This document shows, in pieces, positions 1-10,179 of a stretch of 64,000 bases of DNA. The position numbers were made by a program, and so were the translations under genes. The notes beneath the pieces were generated by a model. That model was not told the DNA's origin, searched no databases, and saw only the letters and a list, made by a program, of their open reading frames with translations. Each line of letters opens with the position of its first letter. The first letter of the stretch is position 1. The stretch lies in contig NC_090617.1 in NCBI RefSeq assembly GCF_004359215.1, forward strand, positions 2,915,342 to 2,979,341, given 5' to 3'. Source of the stretch: Bremia lactucae (lineage: Eukaryota > Oomycota > Peronosporomycetes > Peronosporales > Peronosporaceae).

Positions 1-2
1 GC

Positions 3-326
3 TGGCGAAGTTATCCACCTTCACATGACAGCTGGGAACCTCGTTCCCAGCTAATTGCTGACGTTGAAGGCCTCGTCCGTCAGTATGACGAGACCCACCC
101 GATGGTTCAGAAGGCCCATCGGAAAACATGCGACCCTACGCTTGTAAATCTTTTGCAAAATGTGTGTCAAAAAAATGTCAATCGCGTCACGCATCTCAAT
201 AGAGATGCGAGCCCTTCCCCAAGGCGAAGAAAGGGAATAGACATCCCCTTTTACCCTCTTCGAGTTGTCTACACAACACGGACAGGGATCACCCCACGTG
301 AGGCATTGAAGCCCAGCCTCACGTGA
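3..326 (+). pseudogene. Gypsy-A copy 1: chromodomain C terminus of pol
   Basis: The frame enters from the left edge and reads a chromodomain end: Trp, Tyr-Pro-Pro-Ser, DSWEP, then VEGLVRQYDETHPM. Chromodomains at the integrase C terminus of chromoviruses direct integration to marked chromatin. The better copy at 42050-42318 stops soon after this motif. Here an indel carries the frame to a stop at 324-326, so the tail is not original. The AS-ORF runs on the opposite strand. Domain identity is clear; the copy is a fragment. Confidence 0.8.
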
Positions 327-1180
327 CAACCGATGTATTTTATACTTTGCACCGGTTGGAGTTCGTTTCTCAAACTTAACGCGAACCGTGTTAAGTATTT
401 GGAGCCAAGCTTCGCGTCCAATGAATTTGACATTGCGAATAAACGCGCTCCAGGCTTGCATAAGCGTGACTTTATCTCGCTCATTATTGCCACGATACTA
501 TCGATGCTTAAGAAATCATCGAGATAGAAATCTTCCTCAGCGCGAAAGTTCTTCGCGCTGGGATCAAGGCCATGTAGCTTTGTCGCAATAAATAAAGGAT
601 ATTTATTGTGAGGAGTAGTTTTTCCAGACAAGCTATTAATAAGCCGTTCTGGCAAAAGCCACGGCTTCTTTTCAGGGGTGAGATGAGACATTTTATTGTC
701 TTCACTCCCTTGAGTTGTACCCACTCAAGCCGGGGTACCACAAGAACTTTTCTTACGATGGCTTACGCCATCGTCATCGCCTTGCACAGAAACAGGTGCA
801 GGTGACCGTATGGGAGATCGAACGGGCGATGAGAATTCATCCTCATCGTCCGATCCAAATAGACTCTTTACTCGTCTATCAGAATGAGCCCTCTCATTCG
901 AAGGCTCATAGTCAACCGGCTGACGTCTGTCAGGCGACTGGTTCATCCTCCCCGAGTCGGCCACTTCGTCCGACTCACACTCGTAGTCGACCTCTAAAGA
1001 GGAGTCGTATTCAGGTGGTGCATCGCCACGTGCACTCGCAACATCTAGTGTTGTGCGAGTGGAAGATACTACGGCAGACGTTCCTTCTGCCGCAAGAGAT
1101 AACAGTGCGTCACCCGCGGCTGCACGAACCGCAGCCGAAGGCGTAGTACTACCGTCACCCCGCATGAGTTGATTCTTCAT
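51..1180 (-). pseudogene. AS-ORF of Gypsy-A copy 1 (antisense gene, broken)
   Basis: This long minus-strand frame starts at ATG 1180-1178, about 120 bp inside the LTR, and runs against pol. The N terminus (MKNQLMRG, then AAGDALLSLAA) is Ala/Ser-rich and is followed by an acidic stretch. The next conserved blocks are KKPWLLPERLINSLSG, WSAFIRN and GREAWL, then CLTWGDPCPCC. One in-frame TGA lies at 725-727 and a frameshift near 500. Its C-terminal part lies opposite the chromodomain. Related frames occur at 15666-17135, 41712-43296 and 52411-54157. I do not recognise the family. Four copies sharing start and blocks argue that it is a real gene of the element. Confidence 0.7.
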
Positions 1181-1288
1181 GCGATAGAAATTTTAAGATG
1201 ATGGTTCTAACTAATCAACATCGTTTTAAAAATTAAGTGGTCACATAGCTATCACCCCATCCAGTGACAGTCAGATTGATTGTCGTTT

Positions 1289-1759
1289 AAGGGAGGGGTG
1301 ATGTAACGGGGTCTATCGTTGCATGAAATTAGCACTTAAAGGCTGTTAATTAATATATTATCATAAAGGTAGATAATATTTGCAGGATATTACTTTATCT
1401 AATAATATTCAGAATTCTTGTCCATAAATAGGTATAGACCGTTATACCTATTTAATCCGCAGACTAATCAGCTGTAGGATTAATCAAAGAGAGAATTAAA
1501 GATAAGAAAGAGATAATAATTCAATTAGATGTTTATTAATGATTATAATTACGTACGCATTTACAAAGATAGAAAAAGAGACACTTAATTATATATATAT
1601 ACAGTTTTCATTATACCCTCTTTAAGCTAGTTACCCTTAAAGAGAAGTCTTGCTCTGCACGTACTAGTCTACGTGAAAAACCGTAGGGCACCACTCGCAA
1701 CTGAAGCAGTGCGAAGTGGACTTGTACTGAAGCAGTACAAGTTGTAGTGCCCCGTTACA
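1289..1759 (+). repeat. Gypsy-A copy 1: polypurine tract and 3' LTR
   Basis: The purine run AAGGGAGGGGTGA (1289-1301) abuts an LTR starting TGTAACGGGG at 1302 and ending CCCCGTTACA at 1759 (458 bp). The polypurine tract primes plus-strand synthesis, so this is the 3' LTR of a plus-strand element. The U5 end has the three consecutive short hairpins typical of this family. It is the LTR subtype with a CAGACTAATCAGCTG segment, also seen at 43415 and 63180. The LTR ends exactly where the Copia LTR begins. Confidence 0.88.
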
Positions 1760-1892
1760 TGAGTCGTTTTTTTCTTCATATAACCGATTGCTGTAGTCTC
1801 ACTTTCAGAGTCCGTTGCAAAACGATTACAATCAAACGTCATCGTGACATTTAGCGTTCACGAAATGTCCAACATCAACAGTCCTCCTCGAC
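1760..1892 (-). repeat. Copia-1 3' LTR and polypurine tract
   Basis: This 121-bp LTR matches 6127-6247 with scattered differences. On the minus strand it starts TGTTGATGTTGG and ends GACTCA, with TG...CA termini. On the element strand it is preceded by the purine run CGAGGAGGAC (1881-1890), the polypurine tract. Confidence 0.85.
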
Positions 1893-1960
1893 TAGAAGTC
1901 TCCAACGTTTGTCTTTGCCACGAGAAATTGGAACTTGTTGGTCGAAATTTTTTTAGTTAA

Positions 1961-3470
1961 TTAATCGGCGAGCTGTGACTTGGTTTCAATATACTCCAGC
2001 TGAATGACCTTGGCCTTGACTTGGTCACGAACAAAGTCATAACGAATATCAATGTATTTCGCTCGAATTTGATAGCCTTCGTTCTTCGCAATAGCAATCG
2101 CACTCTGGTTGTCTTCATACACAACCACTGGAGCGTCATCTCGACCTTCATCTCCATCAATAAATTCTTTGACCACAAAATTTCGTGAATGCACAACGAA
2201 AGTACCACATATTCAGCTTCAGCAGTACTTAGTGATACAGTGATCTGAAGCTTCGACTTAATTTTAACTGGAGAGTCATTGACCATCACCATGACTCCAG
2301 CTGTCAAACGTCGAATATCTTTGTTACTTCCCCAATCTGCGTCTTTAAATGCACTATGCTTCAGGTCGCCAGGCTTGCTTCGATAACAAATTCCGTTTGT
2401 TGCAGCCGACTTTAGGTAGCGCAGCACACGAATGGCTGCATTCCGGTATTCTTCACTCGGTTTTTCCAAATGTCGACTTAGTCGACCTACCGCAAATGCA
2501 ATATCAGGTACTGTACCTGTCGCCACATAAAAGAGTGATCCTACCAGAGATCGATACGGTCGATTCTCCATTTTCGGTTCCTTTCCTCGCACTTAAGCAT
2601 GGCTTGACCTTCCACACTTGGGTTGTAAACAACTTTTTCCCCGACTTGATTGAAGTTTACGACCATTCTGTCAATGCACGCATTTTGGCTGATCTTGAGC
2701 TTCCTTGTATGCTGTGCATAGTCCACCTCAATGCCGAGAATATATATCACATTGCCTAGCGTCTTAAACATAAAATGACTTGCAAGTTCATCGGAACTTT
2801 GTCAGTTAAATCAGCAGAAGTACCTTTAATCAGCATATCATCGACATACAGCGTCACGTAAATTCACGAAAGGTTTCCATCGTGATGGACAAAGACACAC
2901 GGGTCCGAAACACATGACACAAAACCTATGCTGCAAAACACCTTCGAAATTGTCTTGAACCATGTTGCAGCAGCCTGTTTTAATCCATAAAACTTCTTAC
3001 AAGCTTCAAAATTTGACCTAAGTCCATGTCGACTTCCTGAGGCGTAGAATGTATACATCTTCGTTCAAAACGCCATTTATGAGCGCAGTATCGCTATCAT
3101 ACTGGTGAATTGTCATTTCGTGATGACATCACATAGCCAGAAAGACGCGAATAGAATTCATGTTCGCAACCGGCGAATAAATTTCGTGGTAGTCAACTCC
3201 ATAGGTTTGACAATAACCTAACGCCACAAGTCGAACTTTGTACCGATTGATATCACCGTATTGGTTTCTCTTGATTGCAAAAACCCACTTGGATCCAATC
3301 ACCTTTTTGTGGAGAATTTTTCACTGCAGTCCATGTCTTTTTGTTATCCAATGCCTTAAGTTTGACCTTGATCGCATCACTCCACATCTTGGATTGAGGA
3401 GACTCCATTGCATCTTGGTATGTAGATGGAGTTTCGAATACTGCATTTGCTTGCTCGTACGCAATTCGAT
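1961..3470 (-). pseudogene. Copia-1 reverse transcriptase and RNase H
   Basis: RT motifs on the minus strand include YGLKQA (about 2990), SDPCVF (about 2895) and the catalytic YVDD at 2837-2848. RNase H follows with SLVGSLFYVA, DIAFAVGRLSRH, DADWGSNKD and SLSTAEAEY (2190-2570). The tail changes frame near 2190. At least four frame changes separate these blocks, so no full polyprotein can be made. The domains copy element RNA into DNA and degrade the RNA template. Confidence 0.88.
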
Positions 3471-3968
3471 ATCTCTTTAAGGCCCGAGCCTCTGGCTCCT
3501 CACTGCGCGATGTACCATGTACAGCAGACGTCCTGACTGGAACCAAAGCTTGGTCTCCATAGTTCGATGACGGTAACGCGAGCGGGGCATTTTGACCACC
3601 AATTTGAGATGATTGCACCATAGAGAAATCAGTGCGATTATCCAAGTCCCCCCTGGGCACAATGTCTCGAGTCGTATCCATATCCAAATCAGTTGGCTCC
3701 AAGTAATATCATCGATATCGAAAGCAGGATCAAACACATGCTCAAATTCCTGGCGTAAAGTTATAGACTCGAATTCACTTGGAGGTGAAATAACTTGATC
3801 ATTGCCAGTCTGGTCCACAACCATCGGCTCTACGTCACGCTGAGTAGTAGTTATTGGAAATTGAAAAACATCTACATCGTCATCATTGTCATGATCCACA
3901 CGTGTAGTAACCTGTATAATTCCAATCACTTGCACATATTTGGACTTTGGTAACTCTTGTAAAGTCAC
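3471..3968 (-). pseudogene. Copia-1 acidic linker between integrase and RT
   Basis: An Asp/Glu-rich, low-hydrophobicity frame occupies the usual position of the variable integrase-RT linker of Copia polyproteins. It contains FDIDDITW and DNDDDVDVF. It changes frame near 3700. No catalytic motif is expected or seen. Identity rests on position between clear integrase and RT blocks. Confidence 0.6.
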
Positions 3969-4039
3969 TGATCGCGTGATCTCCAGTCGACCAGATTCGA
4001 AATTCCAGACACGATTTCCTTCACATTGTGTGAGTAACC

Positions 4040-4811
4040 CAACGAAATGCCTTCTTGTCCAATTTTAGACGTTTTCGTATTGCAATGTGTGCGTTACATT
4101 TTGCACCAAACACTCGCATGTGCGACAGATCTAGCTTGGTTCCAAAACACACTTCAAATGGGTCTTGGTTGGGTGAGGGGCGCACGAAACTCGATAAGTC
4201 ACGTATACTGCAGTATTCATCGCTTCAGTCCACCATTTCTTCTCCACTTGCATGTAATTTAGCATCGATCTTGCTCGTTCTGTCAGTGTTCGATTTAGTT
4301 TTTCAGCCATTCCATTTTGCTGTGGCGAATACGATACTGAAGTTCGGTGCAATATTCCAGCCTTTCGAAATTCTTCTTCCAATCGTTTGTTAAGGTACTC
4401 GCCGCCATTGTCGGTGCGAATACACTTGATCTTGGTACTTAACTGGTTTTCCATCATCGCTTGTACTCGATTGACTTATCCACCACATTTGACTTGTGTG
4501 CAATATAGTATGCGACCACATAGCGTGAATATCATCCAAAAAGATCACCACGAATCTTGCTCCTCCTTGCAACTCAGTCTCCATTGGTCTTATCACGTCG
4601 CTGTGAATAACTTGGAGCAGTAAGTAGTCCTAACTTCACCGTACGTAGACTTCGGAAACGGCTTGACTGACGACTTGCCTGTCACACGCCCTACGCATAG
4701 TTCGTCTAGATCATCATCAACATTAGGCGAATCTTGCATCTTAAATTCTATAACACACTTGTCGAGGTTTTCATTGCCTTCAATGACAAGTTTCCTAGTC
4801 ATGCTTGCCAT
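4040..4811 (-). pseudogene. Copia-1 integrase
   Basis: The zinc-binding end (CVGRVTGKSSVKPFPKS) is at 4650-4700. The first catalytic Asp is in VIFLDD, the second in RTDNGGEY and the Glu in SPQQNGMAEKLNR (4250-4430), so the D,D,E core is still recognisable. The second Cys of the zinc motif is replaced. Frame breaks near 4390 and 4596 split the domain. The protein would join element cDNA to chromosomal DNA. Confidence 0.85.
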
Positions 4812-5134
4812 ACACTTGGACTCAAAGGTTTGGCTCCATCGCCAACCTCTTCACTCGCATTTGCAGATTCCAATGTATCACACTCTAACACAAACAAATT
4901 TACCCTTTTGGGTCACTTGAGTCCCCACTTCTTGACCATTCCTGATCTCACACATTTTGACCTACAAAATGACATGTAACCCTTTTACGGACAATGCAGA
5001 AACTGATAGGAGACCACTATCCAGCTTTCGACCGTACAACACGTCTTCAATACGTATTAATTTCTTGTTCTTTAACATGACACGAATTGTCCCAACTCCA
5101 GCAGCCAAATCTAATTCTCCATTCGCAATTAAAA

Positions 5135-5539
5135 TTACAACGAACTGTTAAGCGATCTGATTTCCACAAACTCATCTTGGTATGGGAACATATGTCTACT
5201 CGCACCACTGTCGACTAGCCAACCTTCAGAGCTATGTTCACCCACCGTGAACGCCTGCTGAGAGCTCTTCTTCTTCTTGTTATCTGGATTCTTCCAGCAA
5301 TCTTGTTTCTTGTGTCCGTTCCTGCCGCATATAAAACACGTCCCAGTAAACTTGTTTCTTATTTCTTTCGACCGAAAACTCTTGCTCTTGAAGTTTCTTG
5401 TAGCCTTTAACGCAATTTCGATCTTCCTTTTTCGAGCAATGCCTTCATTTTCAAGACGAAGCATCTCATTGGCTTGGAACAAATCAATGCCCTTCGTGTT
5501 CTCGATAATCTTGACGATCTGATAGTACTCATCAGACAA
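5135..5539 (-). pseudogene. Copia-1 nucleocapsid zinc knuckle and protease
   Basis: A CCHC knuckle, CFICGRNGHKKQDC, is followed by a Lys-rich stretch and the aspartic-protease motif WLVDSGASRH. This is the Gag C terminus running into the protease, which cleaves the polyprotein. The catalytic DSGA is intact, but the frame is lost soon after. Confidence 0.88.
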
Positions 5540-5996
5540 ACTTCAAAGCAGAATCACGAGCCGCTCATCGTGCGCGACCTCGTCACCGATAGCTTGCATT
5601 GACATACACAGCTCATCAAACTTGAGAAAGTGATCCATTACACTTTCTCCCTTCTGCATCTTGAGCTCGTGCAATTTGTCGACGCATCTGCACTCGATTA
5701 TGAATGCTTCTGCGAAGAAAGAAGCTCATCAAAACTCTTCACGCTTCTGCAGTTGTCTCTGCACTTCGAACCATGGACTGAAGATCTGGGTTGATCATCG
5801 TTCACACGTTTGCGAAGGCTTTCATATCGTTGACTTTCCATAAAGAGGCGCTAGCGTTATCTTCACACGGTGCCTTTGTCGCGTCGATGTGCTCCAACAG
5901 CCCCTTCTTGGCGAGCTTCATTCGCGCGTTGAACTCCCATACGAAGTAGCTGTCTTGGTTGAGAACATCGTTCACTCCCACCGTACTTGGGCCCAT
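5540..5996 (-). pseudogene. Copia-1 gag N-terminal region
   Basis: The frame from 5996 (SYFVWEFNARMKLAKKGL, then LLEHIDA) is the typical Copia Gag start, where a Trp-containing segment precedes a basic helix. The rest is recognisable only as frame-shifted helical pieces. Gag forms the particle shell. The start lies 130 bp inside the 5' LTR, as expected. Confidence 0.7.
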
Positions 5997-6126
5997 AACC
6001 TGTAGATATATTATAGCAGAGAAGACAACTTGTAGTCAGGAAGTAAATTGGAGAGTATATTAATCTTTGGAAATCTTACACATGCAATCAGCTACTCCTT
6101 TGTAGAAGCACTACAAAGGTCTCACC

Positions 6127-6247
6127 TGAGTCGTTTCTTTCTTTATATAACCGAATGCTATAGTTTCACTTTCTGTGGCCGTTGCAAAACGATTACAATC
6201 AAACGTCATCGTGACGTTTAGCGTTCACAAAATGTCCAACATCAACA
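6127..6247 (-). repeat. Copia-1 5' LTR
   Basis: This 121-bp copy of the repeat at 1760-1880 is in the same orientation. The primer-binding site should lie just left of 6127. The sequence there (GGTGAGACC on the element strand) does not let me name a tRNA. Confidence 0.82.
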
Positions 6248-6252
6248 GATTT

Positions 6253-7148
6253 GAGCACCAATCAATGAGCTCATGGTTTGAGCTGATCTTGGTCAAGAGC
6301 ACATACAAAGATACGGATTTTACAAAATTGGGAATTCTGGCGGATCATCATATCTAGCGTGAATTTGACTTTTTCTAGGCGGTACATAAATTACAAAACC
6401 ACATCCACTACTATATGCTGTGCCCTCTAGGGCAATTTGCCTAGCAATTGCTTTCAGAGACCGTGACTACAGGCCGAAAGTCCTATGCTTAGCAACTTCA
6501 ATCCAAATTTGATAAATCATTGAATCCAAAAGTATTAATTCAACTTGACGTAGTTCTTTTAAACAGGCGCAATCTTGTTACATAAAAGATAATTTGTAAG
6601 CTTTCAACCTATGAGAGCACCAGTCAAAGGTTCGATTTGTTTACCGTGACACGCATCGCCTGAGAGCAGCCTAACTACGGCTCGACATCAGCGAGAATAA
6701 GAAAGCAAGTACAGCTTGAAGGATTTGATAGAAGTCAATTTTCTGTTACTGTATAAGGCTACGATTCGAGCACAAATTAATGGGCTCATGACTTGAGCTG
6801 ATCCTGGGCATGAGCACATCAAACGATACGGATTTCACAAAATTGGAATTTCTGACGGATCTTCATATCTAGACTGAGTTTGATTTTTTCCAGACGGTAC
6901 GTAAATCCCAGTAACACATCCACTACTATATTCTGTGTCCCCTAGGGCAATTCGCCTAGCAATAGCTTACAGTAAACCGTGATCTACAGGCCGTGTCCTA
7001 TGCTTAGCACCTTCAATCCAAATCCAATGTTCTTGAAAATCCAAAGCATACATTTCAGTTGACCTGTACGTCTTTTTTAGCAGGCGTAAACTTGTTACAT
7101 ATGTAATAATTTGTAAGCTTTTCAACCTATAAGAAAATGAGAGCACCT
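6253..7148. repeat. Diverged tandem duplication, period about 515-526 bp
   Basis: Two direct copies, 6253-6622 and 6768-7148, share long blocks such as CTCATG..TTGAGCTGATC, CTAGGGCAATT.GCCTAGCAAT and GAGAGCACC. The offset grows from 515 to 526 bp through indels. No coding potential is evident. The array starts next to the Copia-1 5' LTR, so it is probably the flanking repeat into which Copia-1 inserted. Confidence 0.8.
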
Positions 7149-7539
7149 TGCGAATAATTGTATTTCTCTTAGTTTGACTTTTATTGGCCGACTCGATATT
7201 GCAGTGCAATGAGGTGTAGGAATAAATTAATTACAACATAAGACAGGTTCTTGACAGCGGAAAGATTGAGTCCCGGACTTCGAATTACGCCTTGTGAGAT
7301 AGCTTCCGATATTTAAGGTAGCAGCAAACAGTCTTGAAAACATTGTAAGGCCTAAAACGGTGACATATCTTAGGACTGCATTTGGCTTCATGTACCGTGT
7401 GAAATTTCTATTCTGGACATGACAAAAAAACGATACAAATTTAACGGTGTGAACAGTTACATAAATATTATTTCCTATAACAAGAAAAAACAATATTATC
7501 TCCTATAAGGAATAAAATAAAGGAGTACAAAATTCGGAA
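7149..7539. other. Unassigned AT-rich stretch with an LTR-like motif
   Basis: No gene is recognised. Positions 7454-7520 resemble 24831-24895: both read TTACA.AAATATTATTTCC, then AATATTATCTCCTATAA. This suggests a shared LTR or leader fragment, probably of the Gypsy-F family, which lies just left of the second copy. Confidence 0.4.
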
Positions 7540-7851
7540 ATGCTGAACACAAACCCCTATTCCTTCAATTCACACCCTTCCTGCGAATTTGCAGCGGAGC
7601 TACCTCGCTCGTTAAGTCATAGGTCACTTAGTTCTATTGAACTAATGGGTTTAACAACTCAGGGAGTCGAACAAGCTATTAAAGCTTAAGGAATCCTAGT
7701 TCAAGGGATTCAGGGGTTCGTAGAACCAAGTGGCAAATATTGCCCAAGAGAATATACCTTAGAAAGGCTTCTATCTCTTACAGATCAATGCGCAAGCCTT
7801 AGGAAGGCACTTAACGCTTTAAGATTAAAAGGAGAACTGCATTTTATTTAA
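7540..7851 (+). pseudogene. Unidentified degenerate ORF, 104 codons with one internal stop
   Basis: From ATG 7540 the frame runs to TAA 7849-7851, interrupted only by TAA at 7687-7689. It contains ELMGLTTQGVEQAIKA, then PSGKYCPREYTLERLL and a helical LRKALNALRLKG. It matches no retroelement domain I know, and an AT-rich segment with two hairpins follows. It could be a chance frame or a piece of a foreign or organellar gene. I assign no function. Confidence 0.3.
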
Positions 7852-7900
7852 TTATTTAAATCTCAAAACCTTACCCTCGCTAATTTAAAAAAGATTTTGA

Positions 7901-7952
7901 CCGCCAGATTTATATCTGGCGGCGACCACATTTGTTACCCATAATAAATGGG
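7901..7952. other. Two adjacent short hairpins
   Basis: Arms CCGCCAGAT (7901-7909) and ATCTGGCGG (7914-7922) are perfect complements around a 4-nt loop. CCCAT (7938-7942) and ATGGG (7948-7952) form a second small stem. They follow the degenerate ORF in AT-rich sequence and resemble a terminator or an organellar processing hairpin. The role is unknown. Confidence 0.5.
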
Positions 7953-8271
7953 ATTTAAGTAACTTACTATTTTAAAATTAAGAAAGGGTATTTTACCCAT
8001 AAAGTAAATGTACCACAACACCGGTTCTCCAACAGATGTGTGCCCGCTTACAGAATTTTAATAATCACACCTCTTTATTAAACCCACACCTTTTCTGCGT
8101 CCCCCTATTCTTAATTTTAAAAAAAATATCAAGATGTTCCTCTTTATGGAATGTTTCACATAAATGCCTCTGCAATTTCCTCTACCGCAAATAGCTCTCT
8201 GCTTCCGTGAAGCGTGCGCAAATTTAGCATAAATAAGCTTTGGATTCTTGGACTGAAACGGCGATACCGAA

Positions 8272-8459
8272 GTGACAAAGTTGGCCAAAAAATGGGAGGT
8301 CGTGCGTATTAAGGAAGTGGTGGACCTAATCGATCAGCGGCGGTGCTCGTCACGATCGAGGATGGCGCCACTGCAAAGTTTCACAAGGTGTGGCTACGGG
8401 ATCACTGCCGCTTCGAGTGCTATATGCATTGGACGACGCAACAGCGCCAGCTCGATACG
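8272..8459 (+). pseudogene. Trimethyllysine / gamma-butyrobetaine dioxygenase-like N-terminal fragment
   Basis: The frame at 8337-8459 reads VLVTIEDG, FHKVWLRDHC and then QQRQLDT. This is the pattern of the small N-terminal domain (DUF971-type) of the 2-oxoglutarate dioxygenases of carnitine synthesis. VWLRDHC..., a second Cys and QR.LDT are hallmarks of trimethyllysine dioxygenase. The upstream stretch VVRIKEVVD (8296-8322) fits the same domain in another frame, so there is one frameshift. The fragment ends exactly where the Gypsy-A LTR end begins (TGTAACGGGG at 8460). The iron-binding catalytic domain is absent. It is a host-gene fragment, not functional here. Confidence 0.72.
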
Positions 8460-8582
8460 TGTAACGGGGCACTGCCGACTTGCACTGCTTCAGTATAAGT
8501 CCACTTCACACTGCCTCAGTGCGAGTAGTACCTCACGTCACTTCAAGTACACTAGTACGTGCAGAGAAGTCTTCTCTTTTTA
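8460..8582 (-). repeat. Gypsy-A LTR 3'-end fragment
   Basis: This is the reverse complement of the last 120 bp of the Gypsy-A LTR, including the three hairpins. Its terminus abuts the dioxygenase fragment. The other side is fused to RT at about 8583, so the rest of the LTR and the RT-to-LTR interior are deleted. Confidence 0.85.
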
Positions 8583-8890
8583 AACACTTCCATAAAAGAT
8601 AGTACTGTTTGACATACCATCAATGATTTCGATTTTCGTGGTATCGGCGTTTGAGCCGGTAATGTACCAGCGTTCATTTTATTTAATGTATACATCCGCC
8701 ATCTTCCTGTTGCTTTACGCACGCAGAAGGTCGGAGAGGTATGTAAGGAGGTTGACTCCCGCACATGGTCCGCTGCTAAACGATTGGCAAAGAAGTTGTC
8801 GATCGCTAATAGTCGTTGACGAGGCAATGGCCACTGGTTCATTGCACGGTATTTCGAACCTGGTATCAGGTTGATTTCGTGTTGAGTGCC
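8583..8890 (-). pseudogene. Gypsy-C copy 1: RT N terminus
   Basis: The minus-strand frame reads LIPGSKY, NQWPLPRQ, DHVRESTSLHTSPTFCVRKA and LPAQTPIPRK. This is the finger region of Ty3/Gypsy RT before the catalytic motif. It is cut at 8583 by the LTR fragment. The linker to its right is inverted (next entry). Confidence 0.82.
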
Positions 8891-8892
8891 TG

Positions 8893-9243
8893 CTTATACA
8901 CTTAACTCTATAGCCCCTGAAGTAAATTTTGGAGAAACTCGATTGCCAACATTATAACTGAAACGGCTATTGCGTGATCTGCGTAGTCGAAAAGTTAAGC
9001 GGATCGGTGTACTTGTCACATATGACACGTAAGTGTCTGATATTTGGTTAGGAATAGCACTTTTTGGAAGGAACGGGTTATGAGCAGCTTATCGATGGAC
9101 GAAAATGTCCTGGATGAGAAGCCTCGGATGTGACGTTTCACGTCACAACCCTGGAATAATTGAAAGACAAATCGTTTTAATAAGAATTTGCTAGAATCTA
9201 AGGATGCAATCATAAATCCGTACCGTGCGGGTTGCCTAAGGCT
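8893..9243 (+). pseudogene. Gypsy-C copy 1: protease-RT linker, inverted in place
   Basis: Sense coding here is on the plus strand (GVLVTYDT, then SSLSMDENVLDEK and RAGCL), matching the plus-strand linker at 38400-38660. RT (8583-8890) and protease (9250-9960) of the same copy are both on the minus strand. The block is therefore flipped between them. Frame breaks are frequent. Confidence 0.7.
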
Positions 9244-9249
9244 GAAATT

Positions 9250-9960
9250 TTATTTGAAGAGTAAGATCCCCAACTGCATATAGCTCTGGTTGCGCAAAAA
9301 CAGCAAGATCCTCGACGATCGACTCTCCAGTTGATCTAGGACTTTCACACTGTCTGTCTCTTATAGACAGGCGTTTCAAATTTTCTTGGATGTTGCTTTC
9401 GAAGCAAGCATCCTTGTTCCGTACCACTCAAGTTATTCGAGTGGTCGAAATTCGCCGCTTCTTGAGCTTGTGAACAGATGTCGGTATATAATTCCACAGT
9501 GTGATGGGTTGCCACACTGAGGTCTTGTGCAGTCATGCAAACTCCCGAACCACAAGCGAGGCCATCGCAGCCACTCTTAGGACATGCACACGCTTGTGGA
9601 CGCTTTAAGACATTCATCGGATGGATACCTGATGAACGAGAGGCAGGCATGGTCACGGCTTGATCCTGCTAGTTAATGCATGGCTCATACTATCAGCGCC
9701 ATGGTAATTCAAGGATGACATCAAATTTTTGTCATCCAATCCAGTACAATGAAATCATCGTCGTACTAATAACTTTTTGACGTGTGTTAGTTACCAAGTA
9801 CACGTTACTTTACTGTTACAGATGCGCATAGCAACAGGCGCACTGTCCTCCTCGTTTGAGGTATATCGCGCTCAAAGATTTTGAGCCTGCAATCTTCGAG
9901 CGATTGGTGTCGAATAAAATTGTTCGACGCCCCACAATTGACTAGGGGCTGTATTGCAAT
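9250..9960 (-). pseudogene. Gypsy-C copy 1: protease and following linker
   Basis: The protease end is recognisable at 9700-9960 (YTSNEEDSAPVAMRI, then DFIVLDLDD-like and VILELPW). It flows without a break into the linker VTMPASRSSGIHPMNVLKR at 9600-9660. That continuity defines the normal order used to recognise inverted copies. The catalytic DSGA-type motif is not visible. There are several stops. Confidence 0.68.
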
Positions 9961-10178
9961 TTATTTGCCACCAAATTATTCAAGGTGATGAGGTTAATCT
10001 AATCACCTGGGCAGTTACACACAATGTTTGTATGTGAGAAGCAACTATCGTTAATAAACCTGCAATTTCTTTTGACGTTGCTAGACTAGTAGGGCAATCC
10101 TAACCTACTGAAACCGACCTTTTTTTACGATCCGCCTCGCCGATGCAATTTTGCAACAGCGTCGGATCCGCGTCCTCC
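9961..10178 (-). pseudogene. Gypsy-C copy 1: Gag C terminus
   Basis: EDADPTLLQNC, GEADRKK and a Leu-rich end match the plus-strand Gag C terminus at 37790-37945. One in-frame stop is present. Its right end, at about 10180, is fused to the Gypsy-F AS-ORF. Confidence 0.6.
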
Positions 10179-10179
10179 A

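Larger units (their letters stand above)
1760..6247 (-). mobile_element. Copia-1, Ty1/Copia retrotransposon, minus strand
   Basis: The order on the minus strand is 5' LTR (6127-6247), gag, zinc knuckle, protease, integrase, RT, RNase H, polypurine tract, 3' LTR (1760-1880). Integrase before RT is diagnostic of Copia. All coding parts carry frameshifts and stops, so it is non-autonomous now. Flanks TTACA (1755-1759) and GATTT (6248-6252) do not match, so no target-site duplication is seen. Confidence 0.9.

Noticed and set aside
1660..1760. CRISPR-like array from the repeated short palindromes of LTR ends
   Set aside because: The palindromes differ from each other, have no unique spacers, and recur only as part of whole LTRs.
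2349..2759. 136-codon plus-strand ORF over Copia-1 RNase H
   Set aside because: Entirely antisense to SLVGSLFYVA..DADW RNase H sequence, with no counterpart in other copies.
8058..8288. 76-codon minus-strand ORF before the dioxygenase fragment
   Set aside because: Overlaps the 5' part of the fragment antisense; no motif and no second copy.
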